From: WJMT01 sp964599635
GTDB taxonomy: Bacteria > Acidobacteriota > Aminicenantia > Aminicenantales > Aminicenantaceae
Assembly (NCBI GenBank): GCA_964599635.1
Contig: CAZRGM010000007.1
Span: forward strand, 49,669 to 113,668
Direction: 5' to 3'
DNA: 64,000 nt
Below, one piece after another: positions 1-9,136 of this stretch (position 1 is its first letter; each line of letters starts with the position of its first letter). Under the pieces are notes generated by a model. The model was not told the origin of the DNA. It ran no database searches and worked only from the letters and a program-made list of their open reading frames with translations. A program made the position numbers and the translations under genes.

Positions 1-569
1 GCAAGAAAATGGGGAATCTTTTTCCCTTCTTCCTTGAGAAGCTGCAGGTTCAAAGATCGAATCGTCTTTAAATTCTCAGAAATATCCTGGCCGACGCTGC
101 CGTCTCCTCTTGTGGCCCCATAATTGAACACTCCTTCTCTATAGACCACCTCTACAGAGAGCCCATCAAATTTTGGTTCCACCACATAAAGAGATCCCTT
201 TTCTTCGTCAATGTTTTTTTTGATGAATTCGTCAAAATCTCTGGCTTCCTCCTCGTCCAGAGCAGCATTCAGACTGAGTATAGGGACAATATGTTTGACT
301 TTTTTGTGCTCGTCCACAGGAGGAGCCCCAACTTTTTGGGTGGGAGAAGAATTTGTTCTGAGCTCCGGAAAGGCCCGTTCAATCTCCTGAAGTCTGTGGA
401 AAAGCTTATCATACAGAGCATCAGATATCTCAGGCTGATTTTTGACATAATACAAATAATTATGATAATTGATTCCTTCTCTCAGAGCTTCCGCTTCTTT
501 CTCAGCTTCATCCTTTGATATCTTGGCCATATCCTTGAATTCTGTGTTGAAATTTTTTTTGAAATTCAT
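1..569 (-). CDS. ligA: NAD-dependent DNA ligase, N-terminal part (cut by window edge)
   Basis: The reverse strand encodes about 189 residues of the N-terminal half of NAD-dependent DNA ligase, which seals nicks using NAD+. Seen directly: the Ia-type segment YYVKNQPEISDALYDKL (about residues 41-57), ILSLNAAL (97-104) and the adenylation motif EPKFDGLSVE with the nucleotide-accepting Lys at about residue 133, followed by GATRGDGSVGQDI. The ATG at 569 is chosen because family homology begins about 20 residues later and it lies 18 nt after the polX stop, so the two genes are probably co-transcribed. The C-terminal zinc finger, HhH and BRCT parts lie outside the window. The truncation is the window edge, not a mutation. 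Confidence 0.95.
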   Translation of the reverse strand, partial: MNFKKNFNTEFKDMAKISKDEAEKEAEALREGINYHNYLYYVKNQPEISDALYDKLFHRLQEIERAFPELRTNSSPTQKVGAPPVDEHKKVKHIVPILSLNAALDEEEARDFDEFIKKNIDEEKGSLYVVEPKFDGLSVEVVYREGVFNYGATRGDGSVGQDISENLKTIRSLNLQLLKEEGKKIPHFL

Positions 570-587
570 TAAATTCTCAACCTTACT

Positions 588-2327
588 CTAGGAACGCTTA
601 AGCATCTTTTTTAAATCACTCCATTTCCGGGTGTTAAGAACATCCCTGGCTTCCAACCAACCCCTTCTTGCCTGTCCCACACCAAACCGCATAAAATTCA
701 GATCACTTAGGCTGTGCGCATCTGTTGATATGGCGATTTTAACTCCCTCTTCTTTAGCTATTTTGCAGTAAATATCATTTAAATCCAAACGATATGGATG
801 GGCATTGAGCTCCATAAAACAGTTCCTTTCTTTGGCTGATCTAATCAGTTTCTCCAGGTCGACCTCATAAGGAGGCCGTTCATTGATCAATCTTCCACTG
901 GGATGACATAGGATATTGACATAAGGATTATCCATGGCTTTGAGAATTCTGCTGGTCTGTTTTTCCTGGCTCAGTTTGAATTTATAATGAACAGAGCATA
1001 GAACTAAATCCAAATCTTTGAGTATCACATCTGGAAGATCTAGAGAACCGTCCTCTAAGATATCCATTTCTATGGCTTTGAGAATTCGGATGCCCTTCAA
1101 TTCCTGATTGATTTTATCAATTTCTTCCATCTGTTCAGCTAATCTCTTTTCATCCAAACCATGGGCCACGGTTAAATGCTTGGAATGGTCAGATATAGCC
1201 ATATAACTATATCCCCTTTCTTTTCCCGCTTCAGCCATTTCCTTAATAGTGTTATGTCCATCACTATAAGTAGTGTGCATATGAAGGTCCCCCTCAATAT
1301 CATCTAACTCTAAAAGATTCGGCAGATTCCCTTTTTGGGCCGCTTTGATTTCACCCCGATCTTCTCTGAGCTCCGGCTCAATAAAAGGAAGATCTACTTT
1401 TTCGTAGACCTCTTTCTCTGTTTTTCCAGCTATCCTTTGATCACCTTTAAAAACTCCGTACTCATTGATTTTTAAATTCTTGCTCACTCCAGTCTTACGG
1501 ACAGCGATGTTATGATCTTTGGAGCCCGTGAAATAAAGGAGCGCCGCTCCATAGCTTTCCGGCTTTATGACCCTAAGATCTACCTGGAACCCGGTTCTCA
1601 GCAGGACTGATGACTTGGTTTCCCCTTTTGAGATGACTTTTCCCACGTCATCATATCCGACAAAACGATCCATGATGTGGGTTCCCTTCTCACATATGGC
1701 TAAAATATCCAAATCTCCGACAGTCTCTCTTCTTCTTCGATAACTTCCCGCAATTTGAATCTTTTTAATTCCTTTTATCTTTTCTAAATACTCCCTGTAT
1801 GTCTCAGCAATTTGTTCAGCCTGCATCAGCCTAATTCTTTCTTTTCCGCCATGCTTCTTTCTTTCTTCCTCTATGCGCTCGATTTCTTCCAGAATATTCC
1901 TTTCTGTTTTATCTCCAAAACCATCAAGTTTCCGTAACTTATGGGCCTGAGCCGCTTTTTTAAGATCTTCTACCGATTGAACCCCTAATTCATGAAACAG
2001 AACTTTTATCTTTTTAGGGCCCATTCCTTGAATTTTCATCAACTTACTTAGATCTGCAGGGATCTCCTTTCTGAGCTCCTGCAGCATGGAAAGTTTGCCT
2101 GATTCTATGATTTCTTTTATTTTTTCAGCAAGATCTTTCCCAATCCCAGGCAATTGAGTTAAGTCTTCTCTATTTTGGATCATTCCAGCCAAATCACGAG
2201 ACTGACTGGTCACAGTCCGCGCAGCATTCTGGTAGGCTCTGACTCTGAATGGATTGTCCCCTTTGATTTCCAAGAGTACTGCCACCTGGCTAAAAATATC
2301 AGCCACATCGCTGTTATGGACAGGCAT
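588..2327 (-). CDS. polX: Family X DNA polymerase with C-terminal PHP domain
   Basis: A 579-residue bacterial/archaeal PolX, a gap-filling repair polymerase whose PHP domain supplies 3'-5' exonuclease or AP-endonuclease activity in characterised homologues. Seen: N-terminal HhH repeats (QLPGIGKDLAEKIKEI, IQGMGPKKIKVL), the nucleotidyltransferase motif GSYRRRRETVGDLDIL with its paired Asp residues (about residue 195), and from about residue 345 a PHP domain (DLHMHTTYSDGH, ISDHSKHL, LCHPSGR, NAHPYR, STDAHS) with the metal-binding His/Asp set intact. An in-frame start lies 39 nt upstream, but the ATG at 2327 has a proper ribosome site (taggagataaaggg) and gives the usual N-terminus. It is followed at once by ligA, consistent with a base-excision repair pair. 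Confidence 0.95.
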   Translation of the reverse strand: MPVHNSDVADIFSQVAVLLEIKGDNPFRVRAYQNAARTVTSQSRDLAGMIQNREDLTQLPGIGKDLAEKIKEIIESGKLSMLQELRKEIPADLSKLMKIQGMGPKKIKVLFHELGVQSVEDLKKAAQAHKLRKLDGFGDKTERNILEEIERIEEERKKHGGKERIRLMQAEQIAETYREYLEKIKGIKKIQIAGSYRRRRETVGDLDILAICEKGTHIMDRFVGYDDVGKVISKGETKSSVLLRTGFQVDLRVIKPESYGAALLYFTGSKDHNIAVRKTGVSKNLKINEYGVFKGDQRIAGKTEKEVYEKVDLPFIEPELREDRGEIKAAQKGNLPNLLELDDIEGDLHMHTTYSDGHNTIKEMAEAGKERGYSYMAISDHSKHLTVAHGLDEKRLAEQMEEIDKINQELKGIRILKAIEMDILEDGSLDLPDVILKDLDLVLCSVHYKFKLSQEKQTSRILKAMDNPYVNILCHPSGRLINERPPYEVDLEKLIRSAKERNCFMELNAHPYRLDLNDIYCKIAKEEGVKIAISTDAHSLSDLNFMRFGVGQARRGWLEARDVLNTRKWSDLKKMLKRS

Positions 2328-2403
2328 CCCTTTATCTCCTAAATTCTTTCTTTTCAAGGATATCAATTAAATTGGAGAGAGTCAACTAAACCAGGGGGAA
2401 GAT

Positions 2404-2479
2404 TGGTGGAGCTGATGGGATTTGAACCCACGACCTCTTGACTGCCAGTCAAGCGTTCTCCCAACTGAACTACAGCCCC
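2404..2479 (-). tRNA. tRNA-Ala (anticodon GGC)
   Basis: The reverse strand folds as a 76-nt cloverleaf: acceptor GGGGCTG pairs with CAGCTCC, the D-arm contains AGTTCAGTTGGGAGAAC, the anticodon stem CTTGA/TCAAG closes loop CTGGCAG (anticodon GGC), and the T-arm is GTGGG-TTCAAAT-CCCAT. The acceptor has the G3:U70 wobble that identifies alanine tRNAs, and the 3' CCA is encoded. GGC reads GCC and GCU codons. Confidence 0.97.
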
Positions 2480-2503
2480 ACACAAAATTCATTGGGCTCA
2501 TCA

Positions 2504-2532
2504 ATCATAATAAAACAAAGTGGATCAGTCAA
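2504..2532 (-). promoter_or_regulatory. Sigma-70 type promoter of tRNA-Ala
   Basis: On the reverse strand TTGACT (2532-2527) and TATGAT (2509-2504) are separated by exactly 17 nt and end 24 nt before the tRNA 5' end. That is a near-consensus housekeeping promoter at the right distance. It may also read through into polX-ligA, whose start is 76 nt past the tRNA. Confidence 0.8.
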
Positions 2533-2724
2533 GTCATAGGAAAAATGGAGCCTTGGATAGTGATGAATCCAAAATAGTGAATTGGTAATCTTAAATAGCA
2601 AAAGCAGCCGCCCTTAATTAAACAGACAAAAATATCAGGTCAGGTTTATCTTTAACTTTATGAGGAAGATCCTAACCTATCTATGAAAATTGAGGTTATC
2701 GGCGTTTTTAACGAATAATTTAGG

Positions 2725-2753
2725 TTAACAATTCTTATAAAAAATGCTAGAAT
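2725..2753 (+). promoter_or_regulatory. Sigma-70 type promoter of the ftsH operon
   Basis: TTAACA (2725-2730), a 17-nt spacer and TAGAAT (2748-2753) preceded by TGC (extended -10) sit 29 nt before the ftsH ATG. The rest of the 303-nt gap 2480-2782 holds the tRNA promoter; I see no further gene or heat-shock operator (no CIRCE) in it. Confidence 0.75.
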
Positions 2754-2782
2754 AGAGCGGCAGGTTTCTACAGGAAAAATTA

Positions 2783-4669
2783 ATGGACAAAAAGAGGCAA
2801 AAACCCAAATCATATAGAAATTTAGTTTTCTGGATTGTGACCGGTATTATCATCATAATCCTCTGGAGTTTACTTCAATCCCCAGGGGCAGCAAAAAATG
2901 AAGTTTCCTTCACCCAATTTCTTGATGACGTTGAAAATAAAAGAGTTGGAGAGGTGACGATCTCAGGCAACCAAGTCAAAGGAAAATACCTAGATCAAAC
3001 AGAGTTTAAAACAATCGCACCCGATCAATTTGATGGACTTATCCCCATTTTGAGAGAAAATAATGTTAATATCAATGTTAAAGATGACTCTAGAAATCCA
3101 TGGTATTCCTACCTTTTTACATGGTTCCCGATAATCCTGATCATTCTTTTCTGGGTATTTTTCATGCGCCAGATGCAGGCCGGGGGAAACAAGGCTCTTT
3201 CCTTTGGGAAAAGCAAAGCAAAACTCTTCACAGGCCCAAAGAAAAAAGTGACGTTCAACGATGTCGCCGGAGTCAAGGAAGCCAAAGAAGAACTCAGGGA
3301 AATCATAGACTTTCTCAAGGATCCTAAAAAGTTCCAAAAACTTGGGGGACGGATCCCCAAAGGAGTTATCCTGGTAGGCCCTCCAGGAACAGGAAAAACT
3401 CTTTTAGCAAGAGCCGTAGCCGGTGAAGCGAATGTCTCTTTTTTCTCCATAAGCGGATCAGATTTTGTTGAAATGTTTGTAGGAGTCGGAGCTTCTCGAG
3501 TGCGGGACCTTTTTGAACAGGGTAAAAAACAGGCTCCTTGTCTCATTTTTATTGATGAACTTGATGCTGTCGGGCGTCACAGAGGAGCAGGCCTAGGAGG
3601 AGGCCATGATGAAAGAGAGCAAACTCTCAATCAATTGCTTGTTGAAATGGACGGATTCAATGCCAATGAAGGGATCATTCTCATTGCTGCAACCAATCGG
3701 CCCGACATCCTGGACAGTGCCTTATTAAGGCCCGGAAGATTCGACCGAAGAATTGTCGTCACCATGCCTGATCTTAAAGGAAGAGAGAATATTTTGAGAG
3801 TTCATGTCCGTAATATTCCTCTAAGTGATGATGTCAATCTTTCTGTTCTGGCTCGTTCGACTCCGGGCTTTTCAGGAGCTGATCTCGCTAATTTAGTCAA
3901 CGAAGCTGCCCTTCTCGCCGCCCGTTACAATAAGAAAAAAGTCTCTATGAAAGACCTTGAAATGTCAAAAGACAAAGTTCTGATGGGAGTCGAAAGAAAG
4001 AGCATGATCATAAGCGATGAAGAAAAAGAAACAACAGCCTATCATGAAGGGGGACATGCACTGATTGCTCTTTTGATTCCAGAGGCTGATCCTCTGCATA
4101 AAGTCACTATTATTCCTAGAGGAATGGCCCTGGGGATCACTCAACAACTCCCACTTGATGACAGATATACCTATTCGCAAGAATACCTTGAGGCTCAAAT
4201 TTCTGTGTTGATGGCAGGCAGAGTTGCAGAAAATTTATTTCTCAATAAAACGACAACTGGGGCTTCTAATGACTTTGAAAAATCAACAGAAATAGCCCGA
4301 AAAATGGTCTGCGAATATGGGATGTCTGATCTTGGCCCCTTGACCTTTGGCGAGAAGGACGAAATGATTTTCCTTGGAAGAGAACTGTCTACAGACAGAA
4401 ACTTCAGTGAAAAAACAGCCCAACTTATTGATATAGAAGTTAAAAAAATAGTTGAAAGAAATTTAGACAGAACCAAAACCCTCTTACAAAAGCATAAAAA
4501 AGAATTAAAAAAGATAGCCAAAGCGCTTCTTGAAAAGGAAGTCCTGAGTTCTAAAGAAATTGAAGCCCTATTAGATGGGAAAGGACTCATAAAAGCAAAA
4601 AAGCCGTCATCACAAAAAAATAAAAAAATCATCAGCAAAAAACAAAAGCAAAACTATAACTTGAATTAA
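2783..4669 (+). CDS. ftsH: ATP-dependent zinc metalloprotease FtsH
   Basis: A 628-residue membrane-bound AAA+ protease that degrades misfolded membrane proteins and short-lived regulators. Seen: two membrane segments (about residues 12-32 and 108-131) flanking a short periplasmic domain, Walker A GPPGTGKT (199-206), Walker B LIFIDELDAVG, the second region of homology ATNRPDILDSALLRPGRFDR, and the zinc-protease motif HEGGH (421-425). Length is normal for the family; the C-terminal tail is very Lys-rich. The start ATG follows caggaaaaatta. It is first in a run of tightly spaced genes (folP begins 2 nt after its stop), an ftsH-folP-cdaA-cdaR-glmM order met in several bacterial phyla. Confidence 0.98.
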   Translation: MDKKRQKPKSYRNLVFWIVTGIIIIILWSLLQSPGAAKNEVSFTQFLDDVENKRVGEVTISGNQVKGKYLDQTEFKTIAPDQFDGLIPILRENNVNINVKDDSRNPWYSYLFTWFPIILIILFWVFFMRQMQAGGNKALSFGKSKAKLFTGPKKKVTFNDVAGVKEAKEELREIIDFLKDPKKFQKLGGRIPKGVILVGPPGTGKTLLARAVAGEANVSFFSISGSDFVEMFVGVGASRVRDLFEQGKKQAPCLIFIDELDAVGRHRGAGLGGGHDEREQTLNQLLVEMDGFNANEGIILIAATNRPDILDSALLRPGRFDRRIVVTMPDLKGRENILRVHVRNIPLSDDVNLSVLARSTPGFSGADLANLVNEAALLAARYNKKKVSMKDLEMSKDKVLMGVERKSMIISDEEKETTAYHEGGHALIALLIPEADPLHKVTIIPRGMALGITQQLPLDDRYTYSQEYLEAQISVLMAGRVAENLFLNKTTTGASNDFEKSTEIARKMVCEYGMSDLGPLTFGEKDEMIFLGRELSTDRNFSEKTAQLIDIEVKKIVERNLDRTKTLLQKHKKELKKIAKALLEKEVLSSKEIEALLDGKGLIKAKKPSSQKNKKIISKKQKQNYNLN

Positions 4670-4671
4670 AA

Positions 4672-5574
4672 GTGAGAAGAGAATATTCAGTCCAGATTAG
4701 AGGCAAAGATTATACCTTAGGTTTAAGAACCTGGCTGATGGGAGTCCTTAATGTCACTCCAGATTCCTTTTCAGATGGAGGACTCTATTACAGCAAAAAA
4801 AACGCAGTGGAAAAAGGTCTTCAACTCATCGAAGAAGGAGCTGATATTCTTGATATTGGAGGAGAAAGCTCCAGACCTGGAGCTGATCCTATTTCTCTAG
4901 AAGAAGAAAAAAGAAGAATTCTACCGGTTATTTCTGAAATAAGAAAACACACAGATGCTTTCATCTCTGTGGATACCACGAAATCCGAAGTTCTTAAGTC
5001 AGCCTTGGACGAGGGAGCCGATATCCTCAATGATATAAGTGGAATGCGTTTCGATGCCAAAATGCCTGAACTGGCTTCTGAAAAAGATATCCCTGTCATC
5101 ATTATGCATATGAAGGGAAATCCCAAGAATATGCAGAAAGACCCAATATATAAAAATGTGATACAGGAAATAAAGTTTTTCCTAAAACAACGGATAAACA
5201 CCGCATTAAAAGCGGGGATAAAAAGGAATAGAATCATCATTGACCCAGGCATAGGATTTGGAAAAAGACTGGAAGATAATCTCAGGATCATAAGAGAGCT
5301 TGGTTCTTTAAATGAACTGAATCTTCCTATACTCATAGGGCTCTCCAGAAAATCTTTTATAGGAAATCTATTAAACGTTTCTCCTGAAAAAAGAATCGAA
5401 GGGACGATCGTATCTTCCTTGATCTGTATACTGCAAGGAGCCCATATCATTAGAGTCCATGATGTAGCCGCACTAAAAAAGGCGGTTACTGTAGCCGAGG
5501 CCATTATGGGAAAAGAAAATTTAGATCTATCCCCTGAGGGACAAAAAAAGGACAGGATGCTTCATGCTGGCTGA
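4672..5574 (+). CDS. folP: Dihydropteroate synthase
   Basis: Folate biosynthesis enzyme joining 6-hydroxymethyl-dihydropterin pyrophosphate to p-aminobenzoate (cytosolic TIM barrel). Seen in order: GVLNVTPDSFSDGG, DIGGESSRPGA, DTTKSEV, NDISG, IIMHMKGNP, DPGIGFGKRLEDNL, GLSRKSFIG and RVHDV, i.e. all substrate-binding motifs are intact over 300 residues. It starts with GTG two nt after the ftsH stop, so translation is probably coupled, and its 3' end overlaps cdaA by 11 nt. Confidence 0.97.
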   Translation: MRREYSVQIRGKDYTLGLRTWLMGVLNVTPDSFSDGGLYYSKKNAVEKGLQLIEEGADILDIGGESSRPGADPISLEEEKRRILPVISEIRKHTDAFISVDTTKSEVLKSALDEGADILNDISGMRFDAKMPELASEKDIPVIIMHMKGNPKNMQKDPIYKNVIQEIKFFLKQRINTALKAGIKRNRIIIDPGIGFGKRLEDNLRIIRELGSLNELNLPILIGLSRKSFIGNLLNVSPEKRIEGTIVSSLICILQGAHIIRVHDVAALKKAVTVAEAIMGKENLDLSPEGQKKDRMLHAG

Positions 5575-6331
5575 AATATTTTTGGAAATCATTACAGCTA
5601 TCAAAGGTTTCACACTTGCTGATTTTCTCGATATTTTGCTCCTGGCATTCATATTATATTCCTTTTTCAGGCTTATCAAAGATACGAGAGCCTATCAGAT
5701 GGCCATAGGCCTGGGCATCGTGATCCTACTATATCTCATCACTCAGTGGGGGAATCTCCTTGTGTCCCATCGGCTGATTAAAAGCTTTATCTCTTATTTG
5801 ATCATCGCTATCATTATCTTATTCCAAGGCGAAATAAGAAGATTTCTGACGTCTATTGGCTCAAGATCAATTCTAAAAAAAGAATCCGAATGCACCTTCG
5901 AAGACCTGCTACAGGCCATTGACTATCTGGCTTCAAAAAAAATCGGAGCTATCATTGCTTTGGAAAAAGAAATCTCTTTAGAAAGTTATGCATCCAGAGG
6001 CGTTAAGATAAATGCACAGCTTTCTAAAGACCTTTTAGTGAGTATATTTTATCCTCATAATCCTCTTCATGATGGAGCCGTGATCATAAGAGAAGACAAG
6101 ATCCTTGCAGCGGGTTGTCTGCTCCCTCTGCCTGCGACACATAAACTCGGCAAGCAATTCAAAACGAGAACTCGTCACCTCGCAGCTCTCGGCCTTGCTC
6201 AAGAAACCGATTCCTTAATCATCGTCGTCTCAGAAGAGACAGGCACAATCTCTCTTGCTAAAGATGGGTATTTGGAAAGGGGCCTTGAAAAAGTGCAGCT
6301 CAACGAAAGAATAGAAAATTATTTTACATAG
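5564..6331 (+). CDS. cdaA: Membrane diadenylate cyclase (c-di-AMP synthase)
   Basis: A 255-residue CdaA: three N-terminal membrane helices (about residues 15-95) followed by a DisA_N catalytic domain that condenses two ATP into cyclic di-AMP. Seen: GEIRRFL after the third helix, the DGA motif with D170 (HDGAVII), LAAGCLLPLP, and VSEETGTISLA. The second signature, normally RHR, reads R204-H205-L206 here, so one phosphate-contacting Arg is replaced. Codons around the site are in frame and the rest of the domain is well conserved, so this is unlikely to be decay, but activity is not proven. It overlaps folP and is followed 4 nt later by cdaR, the usual CdaA regulator. Confidence 0.93.
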   Translation: MLAEIFLEIITAIKGFTLADFLDILLLAFILYSFFRLIKDTRAYQMAIGLGIVILLYLITQWGNLLVSHRLIKSFISYLIIAIIILFQGEIRRFLTSIGSRSILKKESECTFEDLLQAIDYLASKKIGAIIALEKEISLESYASRGVKINAQLSKDLLVSIFYPHNPLHDGAVIIREDKILAAGCLLPLPATHKLGKQFKTRTRHLAALGLAQETDSLIIVVSEETGTISLAKDGYLERGLEKVQLNERIENYFT

Positions 6332-6335
6332 AAAA

Positions 6336-7034
6336 ATGAAAGTTAATCTAAAAAAAATATTTCTAAAAAACCTTGGGCTTAAGATCTTCTCTTTTTTATT
6401 GGCGCTGATATTATGGTTCACACTGATTCCTGAAGAAAAAAGATTTTCAGAAAAGAGTTTAAATGTTCCCCTTGAACTTCACAACATACCCTCAAATATA
6501 GAACTTGTGGGAAGACCCCTCCAAACAGTCCATGTAACGATTCGCGCTCCGGAGCGGCTTATCAACCAAATAACCTCCGCCAATGTCCATGCCGTCCTGG
6601 ACCTAAAAAAAGCCTCTACGGCACAGCAAGATTACACCCTGAGCCGCAGCATGGTGAGTATTCCAGATGGAGTCGAAGTCAAAGAGATCTCCCCCAGCTT
6701 AGTCAATCTTAAATTTGAAAAAAGCAAACAATTGATGCTGACGATAAAACCCAATATCATTGGAAAACTTCCTCCTGGATTCAATCTTAAAAAAACTGAA
6801 GTCGAACCGACTGAAATATTAGTCAAGGGTCCGGAAAGCAAACTCAATGAAAAAGATATCGTCAAAACCAATCCTATTGATATCTCTAATTTCAAACACT
6901 CAACCGCTGTGGAAGCAGACCTCATCACTCCCGCACCTGAACTAACAATTGTCGGACCCAAAACAACCGTTCTTGTGAAACTGCTTATTGAAGTAGAGAA
7001 GAACGAAAAGCAAGATAAATTAAAATCCATATGA
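6336..7034 (+). CDS. cdaR: YbbR-domain regulator of diadenylate cyclase
   Basis: A 232-residue protein with one N-terminal membrane anchor (about residues 13-30, LKIFSFLLALILWFTL) and extracytoplasmic YbbR repeats (VPLELHNIPSNIELVG..., NIIGKLPPGFNL...EPTEILVKGPES). In Firmicutes the homologue CdaR binds CdaA and modulates c-di-AMP synthesis. The cdaA-cdaR-glmM order here is the classical one. The protein is short, with about two YbbR units where Firmicute proteins often have four. The start ATG lies 4 nt after the cdaA stop and the stop overlaps the glmM start by 4 nt (ATGA). Confidence 0.9.
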   Translation: MKVNLKKIFLKNLGLKIFSFLLALILWFTLIPEEKRFSEKSLNVPLELHNIPSNIELVGRPLQTVHVTIRAPERLINQITSANVHAVLDLKKASTAQQDYTLSRSMVSIPDGVEVKEISPSLVNLKFEKSKQLMLTIKPNIIGKLPPGFNLKKTEVEPTEILVKGPESKLNEKDIVKTNPIDISNFKHSTAVEADLITPAPELTIVGPKTTVLVKLLIEVEKNEKQDKLKSI

Positions 7035-8374
7035 ACAGACTTTTTGGTACTGATGGGATAAGAGCTGTCGCCGGTGAATACCCTCTTGATTATCCCACTA
7101 TCTATCAAATAGGAAAAAATCTTGCGGATTTACTCAGACAAAAAGGCCTCCCCCCTTATATTTTGATCGGACAGGACACTCGCACTTCAGGAAAATGGAT
7201 TCAAAGGGCGCTTTTTCAGGGTATCAAAGATTCCAGAGGTAAAGCTGTCTCAGCTGGAGTAATCCCCACCTCGGCTGTTGCAGTCTTGAATCAAAAAAGA
7301 ACCTTTTCTGCAGGAATAGTGATCTCAGCATCTCACAATCCCTATGAATACAATGGTATCAAAATATTTTCTTCAAAAGGAATAAAAATAGAAAATTCTT
7401 TCGAAGAAGAGCTGGAAAAAAAAATCATCAGTTCAAGAGAGAAAATAAATCCGGATGATTCAGAACCCCCAATAAATAAAAATTTAAAAACAGAATACAT
7501 GGAATTTTTAAAGAGCAAGTTTTCATTTAAAAATCTTTCTAAAGGCATAAAAGTTGTTGTGGACTGTGCCAATGGGGCCAGCTCAAATATAGCTCCCTCC
7601 CTATTTTCAGATCTGGGTTTTCATATCCTGCCTATAAATTCCAATCCTGATGGGGAAAATATTAACTCAAACTGTGGATCTCTATTCCCAAACTGTCTTG
7701 CAGAAAAAGTCCTGGAGACAAAAGCTGATCTGGGAGTTGCTTTCGATGGAGACTCAGACCGGGCTGTATTTGTCGATGAGAAAGGAAAAATTTTAAACGG
7801 AGATTATTCCCTTTTTATTTTATCTAAAAATATGAAAGAAAAAGGGTTACTGAAATCAGACAAAATAATTGGAACGATCATGAGTAACTTTGGCCTAGAA
7901 AAGGCTTTAGAAGAGCTCAACCTTAAACTCAAACGAACTCCTGTCGGCGATAAATATGTTTATCAAGAAATGATTAAACAAGGGAGCAATCTAGGGGGAG
8001 AACAATCAGGCCATACCATTATTCTCAACGAATGTCCTACTGGAGACGGAATCCTCACCAGCTTGAAAATCATACAGACAATGCTCCATAAAGATTCCCC
8101 TCTATCTTCCTTATATTCAGGCTTCCATGAATATCCCCAGGTTCAAAGAAATGTTAGAGTGTCAACTAAAAAAGACTTTGATAATTTTCCTGAAATCATA
8201 AAAGCTATCCAAGAAGCTGAAGGTGAACTCAGAGAAAAAGGCCGAGTCAAAGTCCGTTACTCAGGAACAGAACCATTAGCAAGGGTGATGGTCGAAGGAG
8301 AAAATAGAAAACAAATTGAAAATCTGGCTCAAATGATTTCAGAATCAATCTCTAAAGAATTAAATAATGATTGA
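7031..8374 (+). CDS. glmM: Phosphoglucosamine mutase
   Basis: Converts glucosamine-6-phosphate to glucosamine-1-phosphate for UDP-GlcNAc, feeding peptidoglycan and lipid A. Seen: NRLFGTDGIRAVAGEYPL at the N-terminus, active-site phosphoserine loop SASHNP (Ser101), metal-binding DGDSDRAVFVDEKG, sugar-binding GGEQSGHTI, and phosphate-binding RYSGTEPLARVMVEG near the C-terminus, all typical for a 447-residue GlmM. In Firmicutes GlmM also binds and inhibits CdaA, which fits the overlap with cdaR. Confidence 0.97.
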   Translation: MNRLFGTDGIRAVAGEYPLDYPTIYQIGKNLADLLRQKGLPPYILIGQDTRTSGKWIQRALFQGIKDSRGKAVSAGVIPTSAVAVLNQKRTFSAGIVISASHNPYEYNGIKIFSSKGIKIENSFEEELEKKIISSREKINPDDSEPPINKNLKTEYMEFLKSKFSFKNLSKGIKVVVDCANGASSNIAPSLFSDLGFHILPINSNPDGENINSNCGSLFPNCLAEKVLETKADLGVAFDGDSDRAVFVDEKGKILNGDYSLFILSKNMKEKGLLKSDKIIGTIMSNFGLEKALEELNLKLKRTPVGDKYVYQEMIKQGSNLGGEQSGHTIILNECPTGDGILTSLKIIQTMLHKDSPLSSLYSGFHEYPQVQRNVRVSTKKDFDNFPEIIKAIQEAEGELREKGRVKVRYSGTEPLARVMVEGENRKQIENLAQMISESISKELNND

Positions 8375-8409
8375 AAACAAAAAAAATTTTAATTTAAAGG
8401 AGTGATGCG

Positions 8410-9120
8410 ATGAGACTAGCCGTGAATATAGATCATTTCGCAACTTTAAGAGAAGCACGAAAAAGCAATGTTCCAGAACCGGTATTGGCTGCACTTCTAG
8501 CAGAACAGGCAGGTGCTTCTGGGGTTGTCTGCCACATTAGAGGTGATCAAAGACACATCACAGAGAGAGACCTTCACCTTCTAAGACAGACTATAAAGAC
8601 AAAACTCATTTTAGAAATGGCAGCCACTGAAGACATGAAAAATGTTGCCATTGAGATTAAGCCCGATATCGTTTCTCTGGTTCCTGAAAAAGAACATGAG
8701 CTCACCACTCAAGGAGGGTTGAATGTCATCAAAAATAAAGAAAAATTGGCCCCTTATATTAAAATTCTGCAGCAAAACAGGATCAGAGTCAGCATTTTTA
8801 TCGACCCTTCTGAAGAACAAATCAAAATCTGCCACGAATTAAACGCTGATTCGATTGAAATCAATACAGGCAAATACTCTGAACTTAAACCAGGGGCTGA
8901 GAGGGATAAAGCCGAACAGGAAATTAAAAATTCAGCTGAAACAGCCCACAATCTGGGACTTGAAGTGCATGCAGGCCACGGTCTTGATTACTGGAACATT
9001 CCTCCTATAGCCGCCATTAAAGAAATCCAAGAATTCAGCATAGGATTTTCTATAATTGCAAGAAGCTCAATCGTGGGTATAGATAAAGCTGTGAGAGATA
9101 TGCTCAGGCTTATAGGATAA
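8410..9120 (+). CDS. pdxJ: Pyridoxine 5'-phosphate synthase
   Basis: A 236-residue TIM-barrel enzyme that condenses 3-amino-2-oxopropyl phosphate with deoxyxylulose 5-phosphate in the DXP-dependent vitamin B6 pathway. Seen: MRLAVNIDHFATLREAR, HIRGDQRHI, LEMAAT, LVPEKEHELTTQGGL, SIFIDPS, ADSIEINTGKYS, EVHAGHGLDYWN and IGFSIIARSSIVG, i.e. every family block. An upstream aaaggagtgatgcg gives a strong ribosome site. It continues the ftsH operon and is followed within 20 nt by the M20 amidohydrolase. Confidence 0.97.
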   Translation: MRLAVNIDHFATLREARKSNVPEPVLAALLAEQAGASGVVCHIRGDQRHITERDLHLLRQTIKTKLILEMAATEDMKNVAIEIKPDIVSLVPEKEHELTTQGGLNVIKNKEKLAPYIKILQQNRIRVSIFIDPSEEQIKICHELNADSIEINTGKYSELKPGAERDKAEQEIKNSAETAHNLGLEVHAGHGLDYWNIPPIAAIKEIQEFSIGFSIIARSSIVGIDKAVRDMLRLIG

Positions 9121-9136
9121 GGTGAGAGGTGAGCTT

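Noticed and set aside
291..518. 75-codon forward frame at the left edge
   Set aside because: It lies wholly inside ligA read on the other strand; its translation has no family resemblance, while the reverse strand gives clear ligase motifs.
3109..4638. Several reverse-strand frames of 77-147 codons inside ftsH
   Set aside because: They mirror the strongly conserved ftsH frame and have no ribosome sites or recognisable motifs.
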